Source: Pelotomaculum_C sp050950345
GTDB taxonomy: Bacteria; Bacillota; Desulfotomaculia; Desulfotomaculales; Pelotomaculaceae
NCBI GenBank assembly: GCA_050950345.1
Contig: JBMNHK010000002.1
Coordinates: 124,001 to 188,000 of the forward strand
Direction: 5' to 3'
DNA: 64,000 nucleotides
The notes under the pieces are model-generated. The model was not told the origin of the DNA and ran no database searches. It worked only from the letters and a program-made list of their open reading frames with translations. Positions 16,092 through 25,814 of this stretch are shown in pieces. The first letter of the stretch is position 1. Each line of letters starts with the position of its first letter. A program made the position numbers and the translations under genes.

Positions 16092-16784
16092 ATGGATGAA
16101 GTAAAAAAAATTGCGTTGGAAACGCTACAGTCAATCTCTCCTATCGTTGTCATGGTCATTGTCTTGCAATTGATCTTTTTTGACGATCCTTTGTCACAGG
16201 TACTGCAGTTTGCCATAGGTGCGGTTATGGTGACTGTTGGCTTATGGCTCTTCCTTGTTGGTGTTCAGGTGGGGCTTTTGCGTATTGGTGAAATTATTGG
16301 TTCTGAGCTGCCTCAGCGGGCTTCCTTTCCTGTCATACTGTTATTCGTGTTTATCATTGGTATCGCCATTATTATGGCTGAACCAAATATCATGGTTTTG
16401 TCAGAACAAATAGGTTATGTTGCAGGGGACGCTATCTCAAAGATTGTACTCATTACCTTTGTTGGGGTGGGGCTTGGCCTGTTTCTGGTCATAGCGGTGG
16501 TGAGAGTGTTTCTGGGTGTTCCTTTAAAGTATGTTTTATTGGCCGGTTATGTACTGGTGTTCGCGTTGTCATATTTTGTCCCGCCTGATTTCGTCCCGCT
16601 CTCCTTTGACGCAGGGGGGGTGGCCACAGGACCATTGACTGTTCCGTTTGTAATGGCTTTGGGGGTGGGCATTACCTCCGTTATCAGCGGTAAGGGCACT
16701 CTAAGTGACAGTTTTGGCTTTATCGGCCTGTCCGCCTTAGGTCCCGTTCTGGCGGTAATGTTATTGGGTGTGATTTACACATGA
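16092..16784 (+). CDS. DUF1538 membrane protein, first subunit
   Basis: A 230-residue protein made almost entirely of hydrophobic helices, behind GGGGGG about 5 bp upstream. It shows the DUF1538 pattern: a glycine-rich half with AEPNIMVLSEQ and a later GVPLKYVLLAGYVLVFALSYF followed by FDAGGVATGPLTVPF. The last motif recurs in the next gene, so the two are paralogues that likely pair in the membrane. Function is not established; a transporter is probable. The next gene overlaps it by 4 bp (ATGA), and a PII-like gene ends the operon. Confidence 0.85.
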   Translation: MDEVKKIALETLQSISPIVVMVIVLQLIFFDDPLSQVLQFAIGAVMVTVGLWLFLVGVQVGLLRIGEIIGSELPQRASFPVILLFVFIIGIAIIMAEPNIMVLSEQIGYVAGDAISKIVLITFVGVGLGLFLVIAVVRVFLGVPLKYVLLAGYVLVFALSYFVPPDFVPLSFDAGGVATGPLTVPFVMALGVGITSVISGKGTLSDSFGFIGLSALGPVLAVMLLGVIYT

Positions 16785-17515
16785 GCAATCTAATTGTCTT
16801 TCAAGGTTTTGGTACTGTTGCTCTGGAAGTGGCTTTGGCTTTAATGCCCCTGGTAGTGATTTTTCTTTTGTTCCAGCTCATCTATAAGTTGCCCTGGGAT
16901 GGAGTCAGCCAGATCTTAATTGGCGTAGTGATTTCTTTTGTGGGCTTAGCCTTCTTTTTACAAGGTGTGAACGTAGGGTTTATACCGGCCGGTGCTTCAT
17001 TAGGTGAACAGATCAGCAAGCTGGATCATAACTGGGTGATCATCCCTGTGGGATTCCTGCTGGGTCTTGTCACGGCGCTAGCGGAACCTTCTGTCAAGGT
17101 TCTTACTATTGAAGTAGAGGCGGTTTCCGGCGGCTACATCAATCAGAAAACCCTGCTGGTTGCTTTATCGATAGGTGTAGCTATTTCAGTGGGTCTGGCC
17201 ATGCTTAAGATTGTTTTTGGTGTACCTCTGATGTACATATTGCTGCCGGGCTATGTTATTGTGTTTATTATGCTGAAGTTTACCTCGGACACCTTTATTC
17301 CAGTGGCTTTTGACGCAGGCGCAGTGGCGACGGGCCCCATGACGGTGACTTTTATCATGGCGATGGCGATTGGGGTAGCCACAGGTATAGAAGGCAGGGA
17401 CCCTCTATTGGATGGCTTTGGTTTGGTTGCGCTGGTGTTTCTGGCGCCCATATTGTCGGTATTAACTATGGGACTTATGATGGGAGGGGAGAAAGCACGT
17501 GGTGAAGGTCGGTAG
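16781..17515 (+). CDS. DUF1538 membrane protein, second subunit
   Basis: A 244-residue integral membrane paralogue of the preceding protein, with AEPSVKVLTIEVEAVSGG, GVPLMYILLPGYVIVFIML and FDAGAVATGPMTVTFIMA. It overlaps the upstream stop (ATGA) and the PII-like start by about 17 bp, which suggests translational coupling and a fixed ratio. Together the two probably form one transporter controlled by the PII-like protein. Confidence 0.85.
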   Translation: MSNLIVFQGFGTVALEVALALMPLVVIFLLFQLIYKLPWDGVSQILIGVVISFVGLAFFLQGVNVGFIPAGASLGEQISKLDHNWVIIPVGFLLGLVTALAEPSVKVLTIEVEAVSGGYINQKTLLVALSIGVAISVGLAMLKIVFGVPLMYILLPGYVIVFIMLKFTSDTFIPVAFDAGAVATGPMTVTFIMAMAIGVATGIEGRDPLLDGFGLVALVFLAPILSVLTMGLMMGGEKARGEGR

Positions 17516-17846
17516 AGAGCACGAATTGATCGTTACAATAGTCAGGCGAGGTATGGCTGAAAAGATTATTAATGCTGCAAAAGCTGCCGGCGCCAGAGGC
17601 GGCACGATTCTACACGGGCGTGGCGTTGGCGTGCACGAGCAGAGGAAGTTGCTGGGTTTGGCCATCGAGCCGGAAAAGGACATCATTTTAACCCTGATTC
17701 ATCGGGATAAAACATCCGAAGTGCTCAAAGCAATTGTAGAAGCGGGTCAACTGCACAAACCGGGGACCGGTATCGGCTTTGTCATTGATGTTGATAAAGT
17801 CGTGGGTATCGTATCCTTATTGGAACAAGCAGGAGTTGAAGTATAG
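17499..17846 (+). CDS. PII-like signalling protein linked to DUF1538
   Basis: A 115-residue protein from GTG 17499 (a second GTG at 17502 is possible; GGGAGGGGAG lies upstream). The fold follows PII: EHELIVTIVRRGMAEKIINAAKAAGARGGTILHGRG, a T-loop region, then KTSEVLKAIVEAGQLHKPGTGIGFVIDV, where the GTGIGFV stretch corresponds to the nucleotide/phosphate B- and C-loop part. The T-loop Tyr of GlnB is absent, so uridylylation is not expected. The likely job is gating the DUF1538 pair in response to nucleotides or a small ligand. Confidence 0.85.
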   Translation: MVKVGREHELIVTIVRRGMAEKIINAAKAAGARGGTILHGRGVGVHEQRKLLGLAIEPEKDIILTLIHRDKTSEVLKAIVEAGQLHKPGTGIGFVIDVDKVVGIVSLLEQAGVEV

Positions 17847-17914
17847 CTGGGGCCTGCTGTTCATGGCCAACTTATTCCGGCAAGCACTATAAATAAATAA
17901 TCTAAATTGGAGAT

Positions 17915-17939
17915 AAGCCAGCACCTAGCTGGCTTTTCT
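17915..17939 (+). terminator. Intrinsic terminator of the DUF1538-PII operon
   Basis: AAGCCAGC (17915-17922), a 5-base loop, GCTGGCTT (17928-17935), then TTCT. The remaining intergenic sequence to 18145 shows no gene. Confidence 0.8.
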
Positions 17940-18145
17940 GTATTGGCGATGGAGCTAAAATTGCCTTACAGCTGTTACAGGGAGACATAATGGTTTAATT
18001 CGTGGTGGTTTGCTTAAGCTACAATGATACGGAAGTCCGGAGCTATCATTTGCCTGTCTATTAGGCCCATAATAGGGAAACCCTTGCGAATAGCTCTCAG
18101 TCGGTTCTGTGTCCAACACCCGGTAGGGCAGGGAGGAAGCTTATA

Positions 18146-19318
18146 ATGTACTCATGGTTACTAATCATTATCTATATTGCTTTTATCAGCCTGGGCCTGC
18201 CGGATACCCTACTGGGTGCGGCCTGGCCGGTGATGTACGAGCAGCTTAATGTACCAATATCTTATGCTGGAATCACAACGATGATTATTGCCGGTGGCAC
18301 GATAGTATCCAGCCTGATGTCCGATCACCTGACTAGAAAACTGGGCGCAGGGCTGGTAACTGCAAGCAGTGTGTTGATGACGGCGGTGGCGCTGCTGGGC
18401 TTTTCCTTTTCAAATTCATTTATCCTGCTTTGCCTATGGGCCGTTCCCTACGGACTTGGCGCCGGGGCAGTGGATGCGACGTTGAATAATTATGTAGCGC
18501 TGCACTATGCCTCCCGCCATATGAACTGGCTCCATTGCTTTTGGGGTGTTGGCGCGTCAGTTAGTCCATACATCATGGGTTATTGTCTGGCGGGCGGATA
18601 CGGCTGGCCTGCCGGTTACCGCCTGGTTGCCCTTGTGCAGATGGTTTTGACGGCGATGCTTTTTCTCAGCCTGCCAATTTGGCAGGGGAAGAATAAGCCT
18701 GCCCTTAGATCTGAAACCAGGACAGCAGGTCTTAGCCTGGGGCAAGCTCTGAAGATTAAGGGAGTAAAACTTATTCTTCTGACCTTTTTTAGTTATTGCG
18801 CTCTTGAAGCAACCACAGGCTTATGGGTCAGCAGCTACCTTGTTGAATATCGCCAAATTGCTACCGAAACTGCTGCCAAATTTGCCTCCCTGTTCTTCTT
18901 GGGTATAACCTTTGGCCGCTTTATGAGCGGTCTGATTGCTGATCGGGTCGGAGATAAAATGCTTATTCGCTCGGGCTTAACCATTATTATTGTTGGATTT
19001 ATCCTGGTAGGCCTGCCCGTTGCAAGCAACATAACCATTTTAGCCGGACTGGTTGTGGTCGGCCTTGGCTGCGCACCGGTTTATCCATCAATTATCCACG
19101 CCACACCCGCAAACTTTGGTGAGGAAAATTCGCAGGCCATTATCGGCATACAGATGGCCAGCGCTTATGTTGGCACCACTTTTATGCCGCCGCTCTTCGG
19201 GGTAATTGCCGGGCAGATAAACATCGGGCTGTATCCGATATTTTTGTTGTTCTTTGCCATCCTGACGTTGATGACCTCAGAACTGTTAAACAAAACTTTG
19301 CGGTGCGATACCGGGTGA
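18146..19318 (+). CDS. MFS transporter
   Basis: A 390-residue protein with about twelve hydrophobic helices and MFS landmarks: GLPDTLLGAAWPVMY at helix 1, SDHLTRKLGAG in the loop 2-3 motif and GLIADRVGDKM in the equivalent second-half loop. The N-terminal GLPDTLLG pattern recalls the sugar-type (FucP-like/FHS) branch. The substrate is unknown. It is preceded by GGGAGGAAG and stands alone between two terminator-containing gaps. Confidence 0.85.
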   Translation: MYSWLLIIIYIAFISLGLPDTLLGAAWPVMYEQLNVPISYAGITTMIIAGGTIVSSLMSDHLTRKLGAGLVTASSVLMTAVALLGFSFSNSFILLCLWAVPYGLGAGAVDATLNNYVALHYASRHMNWLHCFWGVGASVSPYIMGYCLAGGYGWPAGYRLVALVQMVLTAMLFLSLPIWQGKNKPALRSETRTAGLSLGQALKIKGVKLILLTFFSYCALEATTGLWVSSYLVEYRQIATETAAKFASLFFLGITFGRFMSGLIADRVGDKMLIRSGLTIIIVGFILVGLPVASNITILAGLVVVGLGCAPVYPSIIHATPANFGEENSQAIIGIQMASAYVGTTFMPPLFGVIAGQINIGLYPIFLLFFAILTLMTSELLNKTLRCDTG

Positions 19319-19528
19319 ATTTAACCGGAGCGGAAAAAAGACCGATATACACTAATATTACTCCGCAAGCATCATGTCGGTTTACACTGCATATGCTGTT
19401 CTAAGGGAAATTATTGGTTTCCGGGCATTGGACAGACCTCGGTTTTTCTTATATACTTTTAATTATGGATGCACACAAATTTAACATAAATGGCTTAAAA
19501 TTATATAAAAGGGGGTGAGCAAGGTTAA

Positions 19529-20272
19529 ATGAAACTTGTAGCTGATTTACACGTTCATACCCTGGCCAGCGGTCACGCCTACAGTACAATCAAGGAAATA
19601 GTAGAAGTGGCCAAGGAAAAACGGCTTAAAATGGTGGCGATAACCGACCATGGTATAAAAATGCCTGGCGCACCGCACCTGTACCATTTCACTAATATGA
19701 TCTCATCGCCCCGGATCATGCAGGGCGTGGAGGTTTTAAGGGGGGTAGAGGCCAACATCCTGGATGAGGAAGGCAACCTCGATATGCCTGAACCAGTGCT
19801 GTCTGATTTTCTGGACATAGTGTTGGCCGGCTTCCACGAATTCACAGGGTATACCGGCAGCACCATGGAGGAAAATACCCGGGCTATGATTGCAGCTATT
19901 AAAAACCCTTATGTCCACATCATTGCTCATCCGGGTAATTCCAAATACCCGGTTGATGTGGAAGAAGTAGTTCTGGCAGCCAAGCGTTACAACAAAGCTT
20001 TGGAGCTTAACAATAGTTCATTTGTTGTGCGGCCTGCCAGCAGCGCCATTTGCGGTGAATTTGCCATGATGGCAAAGAAGCATAATATTATGGTGGCCAT
20101 CAACAGCGACGCTCATATTTGTTATAATGTAGGAGAAAATTCTAAAGCAGCGGAATTAGCCTTAAAAGCCGGCATACGCAGAAGCCAGATTCTCAACACC
20201 TCTACTCGGAAGATTCATGATTTTTTAACCTATCACAGACAACAAGCGCAGCAAATTAGCCAGATCCGTTGA
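19529..20272 (+). CDS. PHP-domain phosphatase, YcdX-like
   Basis: A 247-residue PHP-family metal phosphoesterase. The four PHP motifs are visible: DLHVHT (residues 5-10), TDHG, ANIL with GFHEF, and SDAH near residue 194 plus HPGN. These His/Asp residues bind a trinuclear metal centre. YcdX-type members act as small phosphatases of unknown substrate. Ribosome site GGGGGTGAG upstream. A terminator follows at 20398. Confidence 0.88.
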   Translation: MKLVADLHVHTLASGHAYSTIKEIVEVAKEKRLKMVAITDHGIKMPGAPHLYHFTNMISSPRIMQGVEVLRGVEANILDEEGNLDMPEPVLSDFLDIVLAGFHEFTGYTGSTMEENTRAMIAAIKNPYVHIIAHPGNSKYPVDVEEVVLAAKRYNKALELNNSSFVVRPASSAICGEFAMMAKKHNIMVAINSDAHICYNVGENSKAAELALKAGIRRSQILNTSTRKIHDFLTYHRQQAQQISQIR

Positions 20273-20397
20273 ACTGGCTCCGGTAAATCTCGCGACCCGA
20301 GGCTGCATTGCCGGGCCTTTTGACCAGAAAATAATATAAAAACGGTCGTATTAAACTAAATCAGACTGTTTTTAAATTGTATAGCGAATATCCCCAA

Positions 20398-20425
20398 GAT
20401 TGGTGCTGCACCAGTCTTTTTTATT
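20398..20425 (+). terminator. Intrinsic terminator
   Basis: GATTGGTG and CACCAGTC form an 8-bp stem with a 3-base loop, followed by TTTTTTATTTT. It ends the PHP-phosphatase transcript. Confidence 0.85.
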
Positions 20426-20553
20426 TTCCTTATACACTGTAAAACAATAAATTTTTATTGTTTATCGATAAATAATTATTGTATTGCAATAATTATTTTG
20501 CTATACTACAAACAATTAACGGTGTTTACTCTGTAGAAGAAAGGAAGAGGTCT

Positions 20554-21003
20554 ATGTGGAGTGGTGAGAAATCCATTGTTTTGAGTAAACTGTGCGTGCT
20601 GCTCTTTATAGCGTTGCTTCTGGCCATAGTGTTGGCGGCCCCCTGGGTGACCCAGTGGTTTGTAGGGGTTACTCAGGCCGGTTTGCAGGAAGAAAGGGCT
20701 TATTTACTGGCCACCACCTATGTGGGAGCGGTTCCAGCTGCTTACCTGCTCTATAGTCTATTCAGGTTGCTGCGCCGGATCGAGACCGGACAGGTATTTA
20801 CCGCTGATAACGTAGAATTGCTGCGGCGGATCTCCTGGAGTTGTTTTGCCGGCGCGATAATAGCGCTGATTTCCCTGTTTTATTATTATCCCTGGGTTTT
20901 TGTAGCGGTGGCGGCGGCCTTTATGGGCTTAATCGTGCGGGTAGTGAAGAACGTAGTTGCCCAGGCGGTGGAATTGCAAAACGAAGCTGATTACACAGTA
21001 TAA
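20554..21003 (+). CDS. DUF2975 membrane protein
   Basis: About 149 residues from ATG 20554, behind AGGAAGAGG; an earlier in-frame ATG at 20479 has no ribosome site. Four hydrophobic helices occupy most of the chain. The segment LLRRIETGQVFTADNVELLRRISW between helices 2 and 3 is characteristic of DUF2975. Such genes nearly always precede a short XRE regulator, as here (20 bp gap). Function is unknown; a role in stress or membrane sensing is often supposed. Confidence 0.85.
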   Translation: MWSGEKSIVLSKLCVLLFIALLLAIVLAAPWVTQWFVGVTQAGLQEERAYLLATTYVGAVPAAYLLYSLFRLLRRIETGQVFTADNVELLRRISWSCFAGAIIALISLFYYYPWVFVAVAAAFMGLIVRVVKNVVAQAVELQNEADYTV

Positions 21004-21022
21004 AGAGAAGGGGAGGGAAAGC

Positions 21023-21235
21023 ATGCCTATCGTAGTAAATTTGGATGTCATGATGGCGAAACGCAAGATGTCCTCCAGCGAACTAGCTGCTAAAATCGGC
21101 ATCAGTCAAGCCAATCTCTCCATCCTTAAAACCGGTAAGGCTAAAGCCATTCGCTTCTCCACCATGGAGGGGATCTGCAAAGCGCTGGATTGTCAGCCTG
21201 GAGATATATTGGAATACAAACCGGAAGAAGAATGA
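21023..21235 (+). CDS. Small XRE-family (YozG-like) regulator
   Basis: A 70-residue single helix-turn-helix protein from ATG 21023 with GGGGAGGG upstream. The motif KMSSSELAAKIGISQANLSI followed by the LKTGKAKAIRF loop and GICKALDCQPGDILEY is the standard Cro/CI-type layout of HTH_26 proteins paired with DUF2975. It likely represses its own operon. Confidence 0.9.
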   Translation: MPIVVNLDVMMAKRKMSSSELAAKIGISQANLSILKTGKAKAIRFSTMEGICKALDCQPGDILEYKPEEE

Positions 21236-21248
21236 GGAGGTTGAGTAA

Positions 21249-22808
21249 ATGGATAAGCCGGCGATGACCGGAAATGAGGCGGCCTGGCCGCTGGGCGAAC
21301 AGGCACTGAAAAAAAGAAAAGCACCCTTTGCAGCCGACCGTTGGGACAGCTATTTTGCCCTGTTTGCTTTTGTCCTGGGCTTTCTTTATGCCCGCTGGGT
21401 GTTGTTTGCCTGGCAGGGCTGGGGCGTGACCTTGTTCACCCTGCTCTTCTGCGGCTCAGTGCTCTTGTATTTGCAGAAAAAGGGGGTGCGGCTTCCTAAA
21501 GCCGGTTGGCTCTGGCTGGCGGTGGTACTGCTGTTAGGGCTTAGTTTCAGCCTGTGGAGCAACAATGGTCTGGTTCTATGGCCCGGCCTGCTGTTATTCT
21601 GCAGCGCTGTGTACTGGATTCTGTGTGCCAACGGGCTGCTCATGCAGGGCAAGACCGGCGATCTGCTTTTATTGGACGGCTATAATGCTTTGATAGTCAT
21701 TCCCTTCGGGAATTTCGGCTGCCAGTATAGGGGGCTTGCCCTGCTGGGCAGCAATAAATTGAACCGGGGTAGACATATTTTCTCAATAGCATTGGGCTTA
21801 TTACTGGCCTTTATTGTGGCAGCCATGGTTTTCCCCCTGCTGTTGGCAGCGGACAGCGGCGGTTTTGCTCAGCTGATCAACAGCATATTAAAAGGATTCC
21901 AGGGGTTCGGCTATAAATTCTGGGAAATATTCTGGCAGCTCCTGCTGGCTATCCCTATCGCAGCCTATATGTTCGGTCTGGTGGCCGGCAGCGCTCACAA
22001 AAGAGGGACCGATTTGTTTGCCAAGGACAGCGCCCTGCAGAAACTCTCAGGTTTGCGCATCCTTCCCATGACTACAGTCTACATTCTCATGGTTTTGTTA
22101 TGTGCCCTTTATCTTGTATTTATCGGGAGCCAGATGCCATATTTCTTCTCTGCCTTTGCCGGCCAACTGCCGGAGGGATGGCAGGCTTATGCGGCATATG
22201 CCCGCAGCGGCTTCTTTGAACTGTGCCGTATCGCTGTCATCAACCTCTTCGTATTAATAGCAGCCAATGTCATGGGGCAAAAGCATTGGCGGGACAATAT
22301 GTTATTGAAGCTGCTCAATGTCCTCTTGGCCCTGCTAACACTGGTGCTCATCACCACGGCTTTCAGTAAAATGGCCTTGTACATTGGTGCATACGGTTTA
22401 TCGATGCGCCGGCTGCTGCCCTGTGTTTTTATGATCTTTATGGCTGTCATCTACGGTAGCGTTATTGCCCTGCAAAAGTGGTCGTTCTCCATCACCCGCC
22501 TGGCGGTTGGGGTGGGGGCGGTGATCTTCTGTATGCTGTGTCTGGTTAACCCCGACAGCCTGGTGGCCGAATACAATGCGAACCGTTATCTGGCCGGAAC
22601 GCTGGAGCACTTTGATGTGGAGACTGTATACCGTGCCGGGCCGGCCGGGGTGGACGCGGCTCTGAAAGTATATGAACAAACCAATGAGCCGGAGCTGAAG
22701 GAATACCTGCTGGACCAGCGGCGCCAGGCTGAAGAAGCGGCAGGAAAGCCGGCCGACAGCCTGGAAAGAGCCTGGGCGCGGCACAAAATCAGTGAGTACT
22801 TTGAGTAA
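21249..22808 (+). CDS. DUF4173-like multi-spanning membrane protein
   Basis: A 519-residue protein 13 bp after the XRE gene, behind GAGGAGG. A soluble N-terminus (about 30 residues) is followed by around twelve hydrophobic helices and a C-terminal soluble tail rich in Glu/Arg (about residues 455-519). The helix pattern and DRWDSYFALFAFVLGFLYARWV match the DUF4153/DUF4173 family. Function is not known. The DUF2975-XRE-DUF4173 order suggests one operon. Confidence 0.75.
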   Translation: MDKPAMTGNEAAWPLGEQALKKRKAPFAADRWDSYFALFAFVLGFLYARWVLFAWQGWGVTLFTLLFCGSVLLYLQKKGVRLPKAGWLWLAVVLLLGLSFSLWSNNGLVLWPGLLLFCSAVYWILCANGLLMQGKTGDLLLLDGYNALIVIPFGNFGCQYRGLALLGSNKLNRGRHIFSIALGLLLAFIVAAMVFPLLLAADSGGFAQLINSILKGFQGFGYKFWEIFWQLLLAIPIAAYMFGLVAGSAHKRGTDLFAKDSALQKLSGLRILPMTTVYILMVLLCALYLVFIGSQMPYFFSAFAGQLPEGWQAYAAYARSGFFELCRIAVINLFVLIAANVMGQKHWRDNMLLKLLNVLLALLTLVLITTAFSKMALYIGAYGLSMRRLLPCVFMIFMAVIYGSVIALQKWSFSITRLAVGVGAVIFCMLCLVNPDSLVAEYNANRYLAGTLEHFDVETVYRAGPAGVDAALKVYEQTNEPELKEYLLDQRRQAEEAAGKPADSLERAWARHKISEYFE

Positions 22809-22849
22809 AGCAAACCGGTTTATGAAAACCCGGCTTAAGTAGTAGCTGG

Positions 22850-23485
22850 TTAAACGTAAAGTAAGAGGTCCTCGATGAGGCTTAGATTATAGGTAGCCAG
22901 TCCGTACCTGGTGGCGTCACCGATGGCCGCGCAATCCATGTTGGCGGCCATCGCGGCCTCCACGCCCGATTTGGCGTCTTCGACCACCAAGCAAAATTGC
23001 GGTTCAATCCCCAGATACTCGCTGGCTTTTAGAAATACTTCCGGATCCGGTTTGGGGCGGGTAATATTTGTGCCGTCCGAGACGGCGTCAAAGTAATTTT
23101 CCAGGCCCAGCTGTTTTAAAATTAATCTGGTATTTTTGCTGGAAGAACCAATGGCGATCTTAATCCCCCGGGCTTTAATCAGCTCCATGGTGCTTTTCAC
23201 ACCCGGATTAATATCCCGGGGGGACAATTGTTGCAGCAACATGCGGTACCGGGTGTTTTTGCGCTCAGCCATAGCTATTTTTTCCTCTTCAGAAAATTCC
23301 TCACTGCGGGAGCCCAGCAGAATTTCCAGACTTTCCATCCGGCCGATGCCCCGGAGCCGGTGGTTATCCTTTTCATCAAAATCAATACCGATCTCTTCGG
23401 CCAGCATTTTCCAGGCTAAATAGTGGCTCTGGTCTGTGCTGCAAATAACACCGTCCAAATCAAAAATAACTGCTTTATACTTCAT
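22850..23485 (-). CDS. pgmB: Beta-phosphoglucomutase
   Basis: A 211-residue HAD-family protein. Motif I is FDLDGVI (Asp9 and Asp11 in VIFDLDGVICSTDQSHY), motif II is GSSS with the following KNT, and motif III is KPDPEVFLKA with VEDAKSGVEAA. The cap segment HRLRGIGRMESLEILL is typical of beta-phosphoglucomutase rather than a general phosphatase. It interconverts beta-glucose-1-phosphate and glucose-6-phosphate. It overlaps the end of the GH65 gene by 11 bp, so it handles the product of that enzyme. Confidence 0.93.
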   Translation of the reverse strand: MKYKAVIFDLDGVICSTDQSHYLAWKMLAEEIGIDFDEKDNHRLRGIGRMESLEILLGSRSEEFSEEEKIAMAERKNTRYRMLLQQLSPRDINPGVKSTMELIKARGIKIAIGSSSKNTRLILKQLGLENYFDAVSDGTNITRPKPDPEVFLKASEYLGIEPQFCLVVEDAKSGVEAAMAANMDCAAIGDATRYGLATYNLSLIEDLLLYV

Positions 23486-25814
23486 CGTTGTCTCCCCCTT
23501 CTACTGGCTGGTTGTGTTCATGGGTTGGTCTGTCGATAACCAGCGTATCTGCCAGTAAATACTCATGGTCATAGACGGTTATTTTTTTTGCTGCGCCGCT
23601 TTCCAGTTTGATTATGCACCGGTCTTTCCCGACACTAACCTTAATCCTGCTGCCTTCAAAGGATAGCTTAAAGCTGTAGCCGGTCCACTGACGGGGCAGG
23701 ATCGGCGCTATAAGTACGCCCTCTTCTTTAAGCCGGAAACCGCCGAACCCATAGACGATAGCCAAATAATTGCCGCCCATATTGGCCACGTGAATACCAT
23801 CGTCGGTATTGCCATGGGCATCCGTCAGGTCCAATTTAGCGGTAAGCTCATAATAGCTATAGGCCTTGTCAACCATGCCCAGCCTGGCGGCCATGATGCT
23901 GAACATACAGTATGACAGGGAGGAATCATGGGTGGTTATCTTCTCATAATACCGGAAAGAATTGGCCATGGTTTCTTCCGATTGGGCTTCTTCCACAAGA
24001 ACATAGGCCATAATCGTATCCGCTTGCTTGCAGATCTGGTGGCGGTATAGGTGTAAAGGATGGTAATGGACCAACAGAGGAAATTTATCTTTTGGAATAC
24101 TGGCCAGATCCCACTTTCTTTTTTGTAGAAAAGAGTCGTCCTGAGGGTTGATTTTCAGCTGCTCATCATAAGGCAAATACATGTTATCAGCAGCCTTTTG
24201 AAAACTAATGATCTCCTCTTCTTTTAAATCCAGTTTTTCTATTAGAGCGTCAAAATAGTCGGATTCCTTAAGCAGTTGATAAATTTTCACCGCCCAGCGA
24301 AGGTTGTATTGTGCCATGATGTTGGTGTAGTAGTTATTGTTCACAATACAGGTATATTCGTCCGGACCGGTCACATCATTGATATGAAATTTCCCCTGAT
24401 AATAATTGCCTGTTTCCAGCCATAAGCGCGCCGTTTCCCAGATAATCTCCGCGCCTTTTTGCTCCAGGAAGGCCAGGTCTTTGGTGGCCAGGTAATAGGC
24501 TACAACCGCATAAGCAATATCCCCGTTGATATGGTACTGGGCGGAACCTGACGGGAAAAAGCCGGAACACTCTTTGCCCGTAATTGTCCGCCAGGGGTAA
24601 AGGGCTCCCCGTTGGTGTCCCAGTATGCGGGCGTTTTCTCTGGCCAGATCCAGTGTTGCATAACGGTATTCAAGGAGGTTCCTGGCCAAATCAGGGTTCG
24701 TAACGGTGAAAAAAGGCTGGATATACATTTCGGAGTCCCAGAAATAGTGTCCCTCATAGCCGTCCCCGCTCAAACCTTTTGGTGCAACACAGCAATAGGG
24801 ATCTTTGCCGGCGGCTTGAATCAATTGATAGAGGCTGTAGTGGGTGGCCATATTCAGTTCGGGATCTCCCTCAATTTCCACAGAGCAGTTCTGCCAATAC
24901 TCAGACAGGTATTCGGCTTGTTTTTTATATAAATCAGACAGGGGCTGGGCAAGAGCTTGCTTTATTTCCAGCTCAGCCTGTTTTTTGGCATTGGCGTAGC
25001 GTATCGTGTCACAGAAAACGGCGTATTTGATCAGCTCGAGCTTCTTGCCCTGGACGACCTCAGTTTCAAATTGGCAGAGGGCGTTTTGACCGTCGACGAT
25101 AAATTCCTGCCGGTGTTCCTGGCGCAAAACGTTTCTGACGCAACTGCATACCTCCAGATTGGAGCGGGATGTTATTGAGGTAATAAAGCTAATCCCGTTC
25201 TGGAGCTCAATCATTATAGGTGTTAAGTATTTAATGGGTTCATTGGCCATACGGGGATCGTGGGGATCCGCATAGTTCTTAACATCCCCGAGATGGCCTG
25301 ACTCAATCTTAACCTCTCCGGAAAAATTAAGCGGCAATACTTCATATTCAATGGTGAACAAAGACAGCTGGTGAAAGGAAGCCATGCGGGTAACGGTTAG
25401 CTCCAGCTCTTTACCCAGTGGCGAACGCCAGATCACATGCCGGACGGTGATCCCTTTATCCATATCCAGCCTCAGCCTGCTGCTCAGCACAGTGCCGCTG
25501 AACATGCTGAAGGGCTCGTTGTCGATCCATAGCTTGATGGGCTGGGTGTTGGCGATGTTTAACATGGTCTGCTTTTCGTTGACCAGTCCATACAATTTTT
25601 CAGCTTGCCGCATGGGGGTGTAATCATAAAAACCATTGATATACTGGCTGGGTACAAAGCTGATTTCTTCCGGATATCCCTCTTCAAAGTCGTAACGGAT
25701 GCCGATATAGCCGTTGGCATTATGAAATAAGGCCTCATTTAAGGAGATATGATACTGATCCAGCTTTATATCCCTGATTTCATAAATCTTTGCCGTATTG
25801 GACAAAAATATCAC
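23475..25814 (-). CDS. GH65 family phosphorylase, probably trehalose/trehalose-6-P phosphorylase
   Basis: A 779-residue GH65 enzyme with the usual N-terminal beta-sandwich, the (alpha/alpha)6 catalytic barrel and a C-terminal beta-domain. The barrel shows GHYFWDSEMYIQPFF and VTGPDEYT, where the Glu after Asp is the catalytic acid, plus KQADTIMAYVL for phosphate/sugar contacts. It cleaves an alpha-glucosidic bond with phosphate, releasing beta-glucose-1-phosphate. The flanking trehalose synthase/phosphatase and pgmB genes make trehalose or trehalose-6-P the likely substrate; maltose or kojibiose cannot be ruled out. Start overlaps the preceding gene by 4 bp. Confidence 0.88.
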   Translation of the reverse strand: MIFLSNTAKIYEIRDIKLDQYHISLNEALFHNANGYIGIRYDFEEGYPEEISFVPSQYINGFYDYTPMRQAEKLYGLVNEKQTMLNIANTQPIKLWIDNEPFSMFSGTVLSSRLRLDMDKGITVRHVIWRSPLGKELELTVTRMASFHQLSLFTIEYEVLPLNFSGEVKIESGHLGDVKNYADPHDPRMANEPIKYLTPIMIELQNGISFITSITSRSNLEVCSCVRNVLRQEHRQEFIVDGQNALCQFETEVVQGKKLELIKYAVFCDTIRYANAKKQAELEIKQALAQPLSDLYKKQAEYLSEYWQNCSVEIEGDPELNMATHYSLYQLIQAAGKDPYCCVAPKGLSGDGYEGHYFWDSEMYIQPFFTVTNPDLARNLLEYRYATLDLARENARILGHQRGALYPWRTITGKECSGFFPSGSAQYHINGDIAYAVVAYYLATKDLAFLEQKGAEIIWETARLWLETGNYYQGKFHINDVTGPDEYTCIVNNNYYTNIMAQYNLRWAVKIYQLLKESDYFDALIEKLDLKEEEIISFQKAADNMYLPYDEQLKINPQDDSFLQKRKWDLASIPKDKFPLLVHYHPLHLYRHQICKQADTIMAYVLVEEAQSEETMANSFRYYEKITTHDSSLSYCMFSIMAARLGMVDKAYSYYELTAKLDLTDAHGNTDDGIHVANMGGNYLAIVYGFGGFRLKEEGVLIAPILPRQWTGYSFKLSFEGSRIKVSVGKDRCIIKLESGAAKKITVYDHEYLLADTLVIDRPTHEHNQPVEGGDNDEV

